DNA of 64,000 nucleotides, from the NCBI GenBank assembly GCA_965235635.1, contig CBDDYR010000002.1:124001-188000 (forward strand), written 5' to 3'. Each line of letters opens with the position of its first letter. The first letter of the stretch is position 1. This document shows, one piece after another, positions 35,361 to 43,912 of this stretch. Source of the DNA: Fontibacterium meridianamericanum (GTDB taxonomy: Bacteria; Pseudomonadota; Alphaproteobacteria; Pelagibacterales; Pelagibacteraceae). Position numbers and translations under genes: made by a program. The notes below the pieces were generated by a model. The model was not told the DNA's origin. It was given only the letters and a program-made list of their open reading frames with translations, and did not search any database.

Positions 35361-35786
35361 CTACTTTTCACCTAGAATATGTAAAAAAACTTTTCTTATC
35401 TGTTGTTCAATTCTATGTTCAAATAAATATATACCCTGCCAAGTTCCAAGAATTAATTTATTATTTTTTATACTTAAAGTTAAATTACTATTAGTTAAAG
35501 TAGATTTTATATGAGCTGGCATATCATCTTTTCCTTCAGTATTATGAATGTATAATTCTTCATCCATCGGTACTAATTTATCGTAAAAATTTAAGATATC
35601 TTTTTGCACATCATCATCAGCGTTTTCTTGGATAATTAATGAAGCGCTTGTATGTAAAATTGATACATTTAAAATTCCGTTTGATATTGTTGAACGATTT
35701 ACAAAATTTAATATTTTTTCAGTAATTTTAATTAATTTATTACCGTTTGTTTTAATGCTCAATTCCTCAAAAGATTGAGTAAACAT
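35361..35786 (-). CDS. YjbQ/UPF0047 family protein
   Basis: A 141-residue single-domain protein of UPF0047, members of which show weak thiamine-phosphate synthase activity, though the true role is unclear. ILNVSILHTSASLIIQENAD carries the conserved His, and HNTEGKDDMPAHIKSTLT and ILGTWQGIYLFEHR complete the family pattern. Cytoplasmic, no signal peptide. It lies 24 bases downstream of the 63-codon membrane protein gene. Confidence 0.9.
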   Translation of the reverse strand: MFTQSFEELSIKTNGNKLIKITEKILNFVNRSTISNGILNVSILHTSASLIIQENADDDVQKDILNFYDKLVPMDEELYIHNTEGKDDMPAHIKSTLTNSNLTLSIKNNKLILGTWQGIYLFEHRIEQQIRKVFLHILGEK

Positions 35787-35810
35787 TTAATGACTATTAG
35801 AAATTTTGAA

Positions 35811-36002
35811 TTATTTAATTAAAGTTAAAGCCAATCCAAAAATTAAGCAAATAAATAAGGCTACAATAATTCTATTTTGAATTTTTTTATCGTGTTTCTC
35901 TCTAGCGTTTTTTTCAAGAACTAAAGTTCTAATATCTGCCTTATTTTTCTTATCAAAATCTGATCTGTAAAAAACTTCTGAATTATCTTTAAAAATCCCC
36001 AT
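35811..36002 (-). CDS. Small membrane protein, unknown function
   Basis: Sixty-three residues: a charged N-terminal half with a predicted helix rich in Lys, Arg and Glu (KNKADIRTLVLEKNAREKH) followed by one C-terminal membrane segment (IIVALFICLIFGLALTLI) and a final lysine. The arrangement suggests a tail-anchored protein with its soluble part in the cytoplasm. I do not recognise the family. It precedes yjbQ on the same strand. Its reality rests on an intact frame that fills the gap with normal composition. Confidence 0.6.
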   Translation of the reverse strand: MGIFKDNSEVFYRSDFDKKNKADIRTLVLEKNAREKHDKKIQNRIIVALFICLIFGLALTLIK

Positions 36003-36115
36003 AAGCGCTGTTAAATCATAATTTTTAAAAAAATCAAATTCTATTTAAAAACGTACTTGTCTTTGCTTATTGTTTTGGTAATTAATTTAGATACAAACTT
36101 TTAATTTAAAAAAAA

Positions 36116-36199
36116 ATGGGATACCCAAAAAAACATAGAGGCCGAAGAAAAGTTGGCTCAAAAATAAGAAGAAATAGAAGAAGAAATAAAAAGAAATAG
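36116..36199 (+). CDS. 27-residue highly basic peptide
   Basis: A short frame reading MGYPKKHRGRRKVGSKIRRN then RRRNKKK and a TAG stop, with 17 Arg, Lys or His residues out of 27 and no acidic residue. Such composition is typical of RNA-binding ribosomal peptides (compare bTHX and the bS22/AURKAIP1-like peptides in size and charge, not in clear sequence). It ends six bases before the convergent mnmA stop and starts after an A-rich leader with no obvious Shine-Dalgarno. Its codon usage looks coding (CAT AGA GGC CGA AGA), but a chance frame in A-rich DNA is possible. Confidence 0.5.
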   Translation: MGYPKKHRGRRKVGSKIRRNRRRNKKK

Positions 36200-36205
36200 T
36201 TTCTT

Positions 36206-37342
36206 TTACTCTGTAGCTCTTATCCAGCCACCCCCCAGAACTCTAACACCCAATTGGTCGGGTTTATAAAATACACATGCTTGACCTGGAGACACCCCAT
36301 ACTCGCCTTTTTCAAAAGTAACAACTCCAGTATTAACATCTAGCTTTGACTCTATAAGTTTTCCAGTTGATCTTACTTTAACAAATATGTTTTCATTAAA
36401 ATCATTTTGTTTGTTGGCAAGATAATTAATATCTTCGACTTTTAGTTTTTTAATTTCTAATTCTTCTTTCTTTCCAATTACGACTTCTTTAGTTTCTGCA
36501 TTTATTTTAATTACATAATAAGGAATTTCTCCTGAAATTTTTATTCCCTTCCTTTGTCCTATAGTAAAATTAATAATTCCTTCATGCTTTCCTAGAACAT
36601 TTCCTTTTGTATCAATAATATTTCCTGGTTCATGTGCTTCTGGTCTTAAACGTTCAATGACTGAAACATAATTTCCATCTGGTACAAAGCAAATATCTTG
36701 GCTATCCGGCTTATCAGCAACTTCTAAATTAAGTTTTTTTGCAATGATTCTCGTCTCTTCTTTTGGGAGATCTCCTAAAGGAAAATGTAAATAATTTAAT
36801 TGTTCTTGGGTTGTTGCGAACAAGAAATAAGTCTGGTCACGATTTAAATCTTTAGGTCTGTACATTTTAGAAATATTATTATCAATAATCTTTTTTACAT
36901 AATGACCTGTGATAAGCGCATCAGCTTTTAAATTCTTAGCTGACTCAAATAAATCACGAAACTTAACTGTTTGATTACAATCTACACAAGGAATGGGGGT
37001 TTCTCCTCTTAGATAAGAATCTGCAAATTTTTCTATAACTTCATTCTTAAATTTACTTTCATAATTTAAAACATAATGATCAATATCTAATTTTTCTGAG
37101 ACTCTTTTTGCATCATAGATGTCTTGTCCTGCGCAACACGTACCTGGCTTTTTATTAATTTGTGCATAATCATAGAGTTGTAAAGTCATACCAATCACTT
37201 GGTAACCATTCATTTTCATCAGACCTGCGACAACAGATGAATCAACACCTCCTGACATGGCAACTACCACCTTCGTCTCACTTGGTGGTTTGTCTAGTCC
37301 TAGTAAATTATTATTTAATTCTGTTTTAAGTATTGTTGTCAT
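36206..37342 (-). CDS. mnmA: tRNA-specific 2-thiouridylase
   Basis: MnmA puts sulfur on U34 of tRNAs for Glu, Gln and Lys. The 378 residues have the ATP-pyrophosphatase loop AMSGGVDSSVVAGLM near residue 28, GTCCAGQDIYDAKRV, the catalytic Cys in IPCVDCNQTVKF, and the second Cys in DSQDICFVPDG, followed by FTIGQRKGI and a C-terminal beta barrel. Full length. It is convergent with the 27-residue ORF and divergent from the DUF3553 gene. Confidence 0.95.
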   Translation of the reverse strand: MTTILKTELNNNLLGLDKPPSETKVVVAMSGGVDSSVVAGLMKMNGYQVIGMTLQLYDYAQINKKPGTCCAGQDIYDAKRVSEKLDIDHYVLNYESKFKNEVIEKFADSYLRGETPIPCVDCNQTVKFRDLFESAKNLKADALITGHYVKKIIDNNISKMYRPKDLNRDQTYFLFATTQEQLNYLHFPLGDLPKEETRIIAKKLNLEVADKPDSQDICFVPDGNYVSVIERLRPEAHEPGNIIDTKGNVLGKHEGIINFTIGQRKGIKISGEIPYYVIKINAETKEVVIGKKEELEIKKLKVEDINYLANKQNDFNENIFVKVRSTGKLIESKLDVNTGVVTFEKGEYGVSPGQACVFYKPDQLGVRVLGGGWIRATE

Positions 37343-37392
37343 GTCAATTTCGACACTCTTACATTATAGAAAGAAATAAGTATAAATAAAAA

Positions 37393-37569
37393 ATGATCTT
37401 TGATTACGAGCCAGGCGATTATGTCATCAATCCTAAAAATAAAGAATGGGGAACGGGTCAAATACAATCTATTATTAAAAACATTGTAACAGTTAACTTT
37501 GAAAATGCTGGAAAAAAAACGATTATTGCTGATAAAGTTCTGCTAGAAAAAATAAATGTTAAAAATTAA
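37393..37569 (+). CDS. DUF3553-family small protein
   Basis: A 58-residue protein, MIFDYEPGDYVINPKNKEWG then TGQIQSIIKNIVTVNFENAG and KKTIIADKVLLEKI. The order 'PGDxVxxP..WGxGQVQS...VTVNFE.AGKK.I' is that of DUF3553, a small beta-rich domain common in alphaproteobacteria and of unknown role; an SH3-like or CarD-like fold is plausible. Its end overlaps the start of cysQ by 14 bases, so the two are translationally linked. Confidence 0.8.
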   Translation: MIFDYEPGDYVINPKNKEWGTGQIQSIIKNIVTVNFENAGKKTIIADKVLLEKINVKN

Positions 37570-38335
37570 TTTAAAAAAAATAACTGAAGAACTTATTCCA
37601 AGTTTTTATGAGGCCGGCAAAGAAAGTATTAAGCTTTCAGGTAAAAATCTAAAAATTACAATAAAAAAAGATAATACCCCTGTTACTAATGGAGATTTAT
37701 TAGTAGATAAAATATTACAAGAAACAATTTCAAATCTTACTCCCAATATTCAAATAGTTTCGGAAGAAAATGTTAATGAGATAAAAAAATTTGATAATAA
37801 TAATTTTTGGTTAATAGACCCAATTGATGGAACTCGTGAATACATAAAAAACAAAAGTGAGTATACTTTAAATGCCGCTTTAATCTTAGATAAGAAACCT
37901 GTGCTTGGAGTAATCTATGCTCCAAAACTTAAAAGATTATTTTATTCTTTTGGAAAAAATAATGCTTATGAAATTAATAAAAATATTAAAATAAAATTAA
38001 ATTGTAAAAAATTATCAAAAAATAATGAAATCTTGGCTTTATCAAATAGTCCAACTCCATCTGATATTATTTTAAATATTCACAAAAAACATAACGTTAC
38101 AAAATTTGTTAAATGCTCAAGTTCATTAAAATTTTGTCTAATAGCTGCTGGAGAATTTGATATTTATGCAGCAAGAGCTAGAGCAAAAGAATGGGATATT
38201 GCTGCAGGTCATGCAATTGCTGAACATGCAGGTGCAATATTAACTACATTCTCTGGCCGGAAAATAACATATGGCAAAAGAAATTTTGCAAATCCTGCAA
38301 TGATACTAAAAAGATCAAATAACTTACTTAAATAA
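37556..38335 (+). CDS. cysQ: 3'(2'),5'-bisphosphate nucleotidase / inositol monophosphatase family
   Basis: Lithium-sensitive phosphatase that likely hydrolyses phosphoadenosine phosphate (PAP) from sulfate assimilation. The 259 residues contain SEENVNEIKKF, the metal-binding DPIDGTREYIKNKSEYT near residue 85, and EWDIAAGHAIAEHAGAILT near 216, in the order of CysQ. The start codon overlaps the DUF3553 gene. Other inositol-phosphatase family substrates cannot be excluded. Confidence 0.87.
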   Translation: MLKINLKKITEELIPSFYEAGKESIKLSGKNLKITIKKDNTPVTNGDLLVDKILQETISNLTPNIQIVSEENVNEIKKFDNNNFWLIDPIDGTREYIKNKSEYTLNAALILDKKPVLGVIYAPKLKRLFYSFGKNNAYEINKNIKIKLNCKKLSKNNEILALSNSPTPSDIILNIHKKHNVTKFVKCSSSLKFCLIAAGEFDIYAARARAKEWDIAAGHAIAEHAGAILTTFSGRKITYGKRNFANPAMILKRSNNLLK

Positions 38336-38378
38336 TGATTCACTTAATACACGAAGATAGGTAAATCTAAATTATAAA

Positions 38379-38696
38379 ATGAGATTTGTATTTATTATAT
38401 TTTTAACTTTTTCATTAAATTCATGTGGAAATTTAATGTCTGCAAGTTTGATTGAGTCTTTTTTAACACCATCATCATTAGTCATGACAGTTGCAGACTA
38501 TGGAATTGAAAAAGAAACAGGAAAAAGACTTTCGGAACATGCTTTATCAATGGCAACTTCTCAGGACTGCAAATTTAATCTTCAAGATATGACCATTTGC
38601 AAAGACGAAAGTGTTTCAAATAATAAAATTGTTAAAGTTGCAAAAGTTAACCAAAACTTATCAAAAAAAACAAAAGTAGCTTCATTAACTAATTAA
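38379..38696 (+). CDS. Small putative lipoprotein
   Basis: A 105-residue protein with a short hydrophobic leader MRFVFIIFLTFSLNSCG, where LNSC is an acceptable lipobox and Cys16 the lipidation site. The rest is soluble and hydrophilic, with two further cysteines (QDCKF, TICKD) that may pair in the periplasm and a lysine-rich C terminus. I do not recognise a family. It follows cysQ on the same strand after 43 bases. Confidence 0.65.
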   Translation: MRFVFIIFLTFSLNSCGNLMSASLIESFLTPSSLVMTVADYGIEKETGKRLSEHALSMATSQDCKFNLQDMTICKDESVSNNKIVKVAKVNQNLSKKTKVASLTN

Positions 38697-38707
38697 GACT
38701 TTATTTA

Positions 38708-38806
38708 ATGAAACTAGATATTGCTTTGATAATTATTAGCTCAGTTTCGTTATTTGGAGTGATTTCTTTTCTACATTGTTACGAATCTTTTAAGAAACAA
38801 AATTAA
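38708..38806 (+). CDS. 32-residue membrane peptide
   Basis: Short frame MKLDIALIIISSVSLFGVIS then FLHCYESFKKQN: one membrane-spanning segment (residues 4-22) and a positively charged end. It starts 11 bases after the lipoprotein gene and fills the gap to recX. Single-helix peptides of this size are common but the frame is short; treat it as a candidate. Confidence 0.4.
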   Translation: MKLDIALIIISSVSLFGVISFLHCYESFKKQN

Positions 38807-38841
38807 TGAATTAGTTAAAATTCAAAAACTTAATAAAAAAT

Positions 38842-39402
38842 CTAAATCTTCTTCTCGAAAATCTTAAGTTCTTTTTTATCTAAACCAAGAACATTTTTAG
38901 TGGTTGAATAACTAAACCCAGCCCTAGCCAAAACACCGGTATCTTTAGTATAAAAAATCTCCCTGTTAGCATCTGGACGGTAAGGACCTATTCTTCTTCT
39001 TCGACAAACTCTAATTGCCGCGTAAAAATCAGGATCAACATTATCCTTTTGGATATCATTCATTGTTTTTTTTAACAATTCTCCATCAATTCCTTTTTGA
39101 ACTAAATTCATTCTAATTTTGTTTAAGGAGTAGCCTTTTTTTAAATAATTTTTAGATTTTAACTCAGAATAAATTGTATCATTTATAACTCCTATACTTT
39201 CAAGATTATCAATAACAATATCTATTTCTCTTAGAATACTTTCCTTGTCCTTATGTAAATAGTCAGTATCTAAGACTTTTCTGTATAAATAAATTCTAAG
39301 ATCTTTTTTTGAAGGTTGATATTTATCAAGATATTTTAAAGACAACTCTTTAATATCTTCTCTGCTATTTATTGATTGTTTTGCAGATTTATTGAATCTC
39401 AT
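38842..39402 (-). CDS. recX: Regulatory protein RecX
   Basis: RecX modulates RecA filaments in recombination. The 186 residues are helical repeats with SKKDLRIYLYRKVLD, NLESIGVINDTIYSELKSKNYLKKGYSLNKIRMNLVQKGI and FYAAIRVCRRRRIGPYR, the last resembling the third RecX repeat in alphaproteobacteria. Not adjacent to recA in this window. It diverges from the ABA4-like gene with 20 bases between starts. Confidence 0.78.
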   Translation of the reverse strand: MRFNKSAKQSINSREDIKELSLKYLDKYQPSKKDLRIYLYRKVLDTDYLHKDKESILREIDIVIDNLESIGVINDTIYSELKSKNYLKKGYSLNKIRMNLVQKGIDGELLKKTMNDIQKDNVDPDFYAAIRVCRRRRIGPYRPDANREIFYTKDTGVLARAGFSYSTTKNVLGLDKKELKIFEKKI

Positions 39403-39422
39403 ATAATAATCGTTACTAACAC

Positions 39423-39917
39423 ATGCTTAACAGTTTAAAAGATTTTTTTACTCTTGAAATGATTTACCATTTCACAAACATTGGAGTTATTCCATTGTGG
39501 ATTCTTTTAGCTTTCTTGCCAGGTTGGAATGGAACCAAAGTTTTAATTAATAGTATATTAGTTCCACTAATACTCAGTCTTACATATTTTTACGTTTTTT
39601 ACATTTATATAAATACCTCAGAGGGAATATTTTCTAATATTTTAGATAAGGGTAAAACGTTTGAACTCTATATGGGAATTGATCAACTTAAAAAAATCCT
39701 AAGTGATAAAAATGTATTATTACTATTTTGGATTCATTTCTTAACTGCAAATCTTGTGCTTGGTGCTTGGATTGCTACCGATGCGGCTAAAAATAAAGCT
39801 CTTCAATTCATCGTTCTAGTTCCTTTGGTGCTTACTTATTTTGTGGGTCCCATCGGACTTGGGGTTTATTTAATTTTAAGACTTCTCGCTGCACAAAAAT
39901 TAAAATTATTTGATTAA
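39423..39917 (+). CDS. ABA4-like (DUF4281) membrane protein
   Basis: A 164-residue integral membrane protein with about four helices and the conserved cores IGVIPLWILLAFLPGW and WIHFLTANLVLGAWIATDA. This matches the family of plant ABA4 (a neoxanthin synthase factor), whose bacterial members are uncharacterised. No carotenoid genes are adjacent apart from ispA and dxs 13 kb away, so no role is assigned. Confidence 0.75.
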   Translation: MLNSLKDFFTLEMIYHFTNIGVIPLWILLAFLPGWNGTKVLINSILVPLILSLTYFYVFYIYINTSEGIFSNILDKGKTFELYMGIDQLKKILSDKNVLLLFWIHFLTANLVLGAWIATDAAKNKALQFIVLVPLVLTYFVGPIGLGVYLILRLLAAQKLKLFD

Positions 39918-39958
39918 GTCTTAGTAGCTAATAATTTATTTCAGAGTTATAAATAACT

Positions 39959-40544
39959 ATGAAGAAAATAGATTTCTATTTCGATTTTGGAAGTCCTTAT
40001 TCGTATCTCGCACACACACAAATTAAAAAATTCGAAAAAGAAACTGGAGAAAAAGTTAATTACATGCCAACGCTTGTTGGGGGGCTGCATAAATTAGCAG
40101 GGATTACCGCTCCAGCATTTATTCCTTTAAAAGCAAAATACTTAATTAAAGACTGCAAACTTTGGGCCGATAAATATAAAGTCAAATATCAATTCAATAG
40201 ATATTTTCCAATTAAGACTCTTAATCTTAATGAGAGCAGCATTAGTTGCTGAGAAAGATAATTTTTTTAGATCCTTTGTTGATAAGGCTTTTGATGCTAT
40301 TTGGGTTGACTCATTAAATATGAATAATGAAGAAGTATTTTTAAAATTTATAAAGAGCCATGATGTAAATGCTGATTTATTCTCATTAAAATATAATGAT
40401 CCTGTTATAAAAAATGATCTTTTAAAAAGAACTAATGAATCTTTTGTGAAAGGAATTTTTGGTGTTCCAAGTTTTATTGTAAATGGAAAAATGTTTTGGG
40501 GTCAGGATCGATTAGAATTTGTATTTAATGAGGCGAAAAAATAA
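39959..40544 (+). pseudogene. 2-hydroxychromene-2-carboxylate isomerase (DsbA-fold), one frameshift
   Basis: Thioredoxin-fold glutathione-dependent isomerase family. The first frame gives MKKIDFYFDFGSPYSYLAHT (the family N terminus with the catalytic Ser) to RYFPIKTLNL and then runs into a stop at 40252. One extra base between 40223 and 40230 shifts the frame; it resumes with MRAALVAEKDNFFRSFVDK and ends with KGIFGVPSFIVNGKMFWGQD, the conserved C-terminal cis-Pro block. The joined protein is about 195 residues, normal for the family. No other defect is visible, so a sequencing indel is as likely as decay. Confidence 0.85.
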
Positions 40545-40937
40545 TTATTTTTTTTTAACTTCAACTACTTTAAAATTAGACTTTTTCAACGCTTCAAATC
40601 CTCCCTTGATATGAGCTACGTTAGTAAAGCCCATATCTTTTAAAGTTTTAGCAGCAAGCGCTGAGCGCATACCTTGAGCACAAAATAATATTTTTTTTTT
40701 TTCAACTGCAAATTCTTCTTTATAATAATGACTACTCGGATCTAACCAAAATTCTAACATACCTCTTGGTATATGTTTTGAATTCTCAACTGTTCCCTCT
40801 CTCCACAGTTCTCTAATATCTCTAATATCTATTAAAATAGTATTCCCATCTAATCTTGCCTTAGCTTGTTCAGGAGTGAGGTTCTCTATTACTAAACTTG
40901 CTTCTTCGACTAATTGTTTGTGTGATTTTATCTTCAT
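40545..40937 (-). CDS. Rhodanese-like sulfurtransferase domain protein
   Basis: A 130-residue single-domain rhodanese. ILIDIRDIRELWREGTVENSKHIPRGML is the CH2A region and Cys86 in LFCAQGMRSALAA is the active-site loop, which carries the persulfide in active members. It could move sulfur, or sense redox state. It abuts the broken isomerase gene and is divergent from the peroxiredoxin gene. Confidence 0.88.
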   Translation of the reverse strand: MKIKSHKQLVEEASLVIENLTPEQAKARLDGNTILIDIRDIRELWREGTVENSKHIPRGMLEFWLDPSSHYYKEEFAVEKKKILFCAQGMRSALAAKTLKDMGFTNVAHIKGGFEALKKSNFKVVEVKKK

Positions 40938-40988
40938 TATGTCTATTTTATAAAGTATTTTGTATTTTTTCTAAATATAATATTAAGA

Positions 40989-41450
40989 ATGAAAGAAAAA
41001 AAAATAGCCCCTAATTTTAATTTACCCTCTAGTACTATTAAAAATTTTGAGATTAATAAAAGTCTTAATCAATATTTAGTTATTTACTTTTATCCACGCG
41101 ACAATACTCCTGGCTGTACTAACGAGGCTAAAGATTTTTCGAAACTATATAAAAAGTTTAAAAAATTAAATTGCGAGATTGTTGGCATATCTAAAGACAA
41201 TATTGAAAGTCATAAAAGATTTATTAGTAAATTTAGAATCCCCTTTCAATTATTGTCCGATGAGAAAATGATAGCACTTAAAAAGTATGGAGCTTGGGGT
41301 GAAAAAAGTATGTATGGAAAAAAGTTTATGGGCATTAAAAGAACAACCGTTTTAATTAATCCAAAAGGAAAAGTAATAAAAATTTGGAATAACGTTAAAG
41401 TTAAAAATCACGCAGCAGAAGTATTAAATTCAGTAAAAGAAATTATTTAA
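40989..41450 (+). CDS. bcp: Peroxiredoxin, Bcp/PrxQ-type
   Basis: Thiol peroxidase of 153 residues. YFYPRDNTPGCTNEAKDF contains the peroxidatic Cys43 after the conserved Pro-Thr-x-x-Cys arrangement. The usual second Cys five residues later is missing (Lys instead); Cys62 (KLNCEIVG) may act as the resolving residue, or the enzyme is one-Cys. Reductant unknown. Ends overlapping convergent serB by eight bases. Confidence 0.88.
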   Translation: MKEKKIAPNFNLPSSTIKNFEINKSLNQYLVIYFYPRDNTPGCTNEAKDFSKLYKKFKKLNCEIVGISKDNIESHKRFISKFRIPFQLLSDEKMIALKKYGAWGEKSMYGKKFMGIKRTTVLINPKGKVIKIWNNVKVKNHAAEVLNSVKEII

Positions 41451-42327
41451 CAAATTCTTTTTCGCAAAATCCTAAATAAAATAAAATCGTTCTAAGATCA
41501 GTGAATTGAACATGATTACTTAAAGCCTTCTTAATTATTTGATGAGGATGATACCCTATGCCAAGTCCTGAATTTTGAAGCATTCCAAGATCATTTGCTC
41601 CATCACCAACTGAAAGAGCAAATTTTAGTTTTTCTAATTTTTTTTTCTTACAAATTTCATTTAAATAGGCCAATTTTGAATTCTGCTTACCCGTAATTGG
41701 AATATACTCGCCTGTAAATTTATTATTTTTTATAACAAACTTATTACTAATTACTTTTTTAAAACCTAAAACTTTTCCAACGTAAGTAGAAATCGGTTGA
41801 AAGCCTCCTGTAACTAAACTTGTATGATAACCATTTTTATTTAAAGTTTTAACTAATATTCTTGATCCTTCATTAAATCTAATTTTTTTTATAACTCGTT
41901 TTATAAGCTGTGTACTTTTACCTTTTAAGTAACTAACTCTAAACTTTAACGTATCTCTAAGACTAATTTTTCCATCCATTGCAAGTTTGCTTAATTTGTC
42001 AATATCGACTCTAATACCTGCAATTTTTACAAGATTATCTAGCGTTTCATCCTTAATCATAGTTGCATCCATATCTGCTAAGAATATTTTTTTTTTTCTC
42101 CATTTTGTTTTTTGAATGCAAATATCAATCTTATTTTTGAAACAAAACTTTCTAAGTTTATCTATATTTTTCTTGCTAATATCCTGACAATAAAGATCGA
42201 GAGCTCTGTCTGAGAGTATTTTATAATCATCAGTATTTTGAATTTTTGAGAAAAAATTTATAATTTTTTTGCAGTCTAATTTCTTTTTAGTGACAAAGGT
42301 ACAAACTAGTTCAGAAGAACTATTCAT
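41443..42327 (-). CDS. serB: Phosphoserine phosphatase
   Basis: HAD phosphatase for the last step of serine synthesis from 3-phosphoglycerate. The 294 residues have an N-terminal ACT-like part, then LADMDATMIKDETLDNL with the two catalytic aspartates, SLVTGGFQPIS and SVGDGANDLGML. The serine normally in DMDST is alanine here. Last gene of the serC-serA-serB operon; the start overlaps serA by eight bases. Confidence 0.92.
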   Translation of the reverse strand: MNSSSELVCTFVTKKKLDCKKIINFFSKIQNTDDYKILSDRALDLYCQDISKKNIDKLRKFCFKNKIDICIQKTKWRKKKIFLADMDATMIKDETLDNLVKIAGIRVDIDKLSKLAMDGKISLRDTLKFRVSYLKGKSTQLIKRVIKKIRFNEGSRILVKTLNKNGYHTSLVTGGFQPISTYVGKVLGFKKVISNKFVIKNNKFTGEYIPITGKQNSKLAYLNEICKKKKLEKLKFALSVGDGANDLGMLQNSGLGIGYHPHQIIKKALSNHVQFTDLRTILFYLGFCEKEFVK

Positions 42328-43912
42328 TCTCTTTATCTTTAAATTGAATATATTTTGCTTGGATCACTAAAGGAATTTTTTTAATACTTTCAATAACAGA
42401 GTTTTCGATCTTATTATCCGTTGAAATAATAGCAATTGCTTCTCCCCCACTACTTAGTCTACCTAAATGAAAAGTTGCTATATTAATTTTATTATCAGCT
42501 AAAATTTTTGATAAATCTTTTATAAAACCTGGTTTATCTTGGTTAGTTACGTATAAGTTATGCTCAGATAAATCTGCTTCAATTTTAATTCCTTTAATTT
42601 CAACTATTCTAGCTTTACCGCCGAAAATTGTTCCAGAAACCGAACGTGTTTGCTTATCTGTAACAACGGTTAATTTAATTAACGATTGGTAGTCATTTTC
42701 TTTTTGATGCTTAACTTCTGAAATTGAAATTGATTTACTTTTAGCAACTAAAATAGAATTAATAATATTAATACTGTCAGTTGTTGGTTTTAATAAACTA
42801 TAAATAATAGTTTGAGTAAGCGAGGCAGTATTTACATTTGCAGCAGCCCCTTCAAATTCTATCTGAACAGATTTAATTGCGTTTTCTGTCAGTTGGCCAG
42901 CAAAACCTCCAAGTAAATTCGATAATTTCAAAAATGGCTTCACGGATTGATATTCTTTTGCTGTTAAAGAAAAAGTATTTACTGCATTAGTGATAGCTCC
43001 GGTTTTTAAATAATCAGATATCTGTTCTGCTATCTGAACTGCTACCTTTTCCTGAGCCTCAGTTGTTGATGCTCCTAAATGTGGCGTAAGAATTAAGTTT
43101 TTTGTCCCTAAGAGAGGACTTCCTTTTGGAGGCTCTACCACAAAAACATCTAAAGCTGCACTTGCAACATGTCCACTTTCTAAATTTTCTTTTAAAGCAA
43201 CCTCATCAATAAGACCACCGCGTGCACAATTAATAACTCGAACACCTTTTTTCATTTTTTTAAATGCTTCCTTACTAATTATATTTTTTGTTTTTTCGTT
43301 AAGAGGTGTGTGCAATGTTATAAAATCTGATCTTTTTAATAAATCATCTAAACTCACTTTTTCAACTCCAAGTTCTAATGCTCTTTTGTCTTGTAAGAAA
43401 GGATCAAATACAATTACTTTAAACTGAAGACCTAATGCACGCTGAGCAACAATTGTTCCAATATTTCCGCAACCAATAATTCCCAAAGTTTTACCGGTAA
43501 CTTCTACTCCTTTAATAGTAGATTTTTCCCATTTGCCTTCATGGGTTGTTTTATCAGCATAAGGAATTTGTCTTGCTGTTGAAAGTATTAATGTAATTGC
43601 ATGCTCTGCTGTTGTGATTGAATTTCCAAACGGAGTATTCATTACAACTTTGCCATTACTTGTGGCAGCATCTAAATCAACGTTATCTACTCCAATTCCA
43701 GCCCTACCAATAACTTTGAGTTTTTTACAGGACTCTATTACTTCTTTAGTTGCTTTTGTTGCAGATCTTACAACTAGACCATCACAATCTTGCAATTCTT
43801 TAATTAATGATTTTACATCAAGATCTGTTTTGGTAATTGCTTCAATTCCATTTTCTTTAAAAATGGCTAACGCCTCATTACTAAGTTTGTCTGCTATTAA
43901 AACTTTATACAT
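42320..43912 (-). CDS. serA: D-3-phosphoglycerate dehydrogenase
   Basis: First step of serine synthesis. At 530 residues it is the long form: NAD-binding domain with LGIIGCGNIGTIVAQRALGL, the signature NCARGGLIDEVALKENLES and catalytic LTPHLGASTTEAQ, then a regulatory ASB domain and a C-terminal ACT domain (ADLSEHNLYVTNQDKPGFIKDL), which usually gives serine feedback. The start overlaps serC by eight bases and the stop overlaps serB by eight, showing a tightly coupled operon. Confidence 0.95.
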   Translation of the reverse strand: MYKVLIADKLSNEALAIFKENGIEAITKTDLDVKSLIKELQDCDGLVVRSATKATKEVIESCKKLKVIGRAGIGVDNVDLDAATSNGKVVMNTPFGNSITTAEHAITLILSTARQIPYADKTTHEGKWEKSTIKGVEVTGKTLGIIGCGNIGTIVAQRALGLQFKVIVFDPFLQDKRALELGVEKVSLDDLLKRSDFITLHTPLNEKTKNIISKEAFKKMKKGVRVINCARGGLIDEVALKENLESGHVASAALDVFVVEPPKGSPLLGTKNLILTPHLGASTTEAQEKVAVQIAEQISDYLKTGAITNAVNTFSLTAKEYQSVKPFLKLSNLLGGFAGQLTENAIKSVQIEFEGAAANVNTASLTQTIIYSLLKPTTDSINIINSILVAKSKSISISEVKHQKENDYQSLIKLTVVTDKQTRSVSGTIFGGKARIVEIKGIKIEADLSEHNLYVTNQDKPGFIKDLSKILADNKINIATFHLGRLSSGGEAIAIISTDNKIENSVIESIKKIPLVIQAKYIQFKDKENE

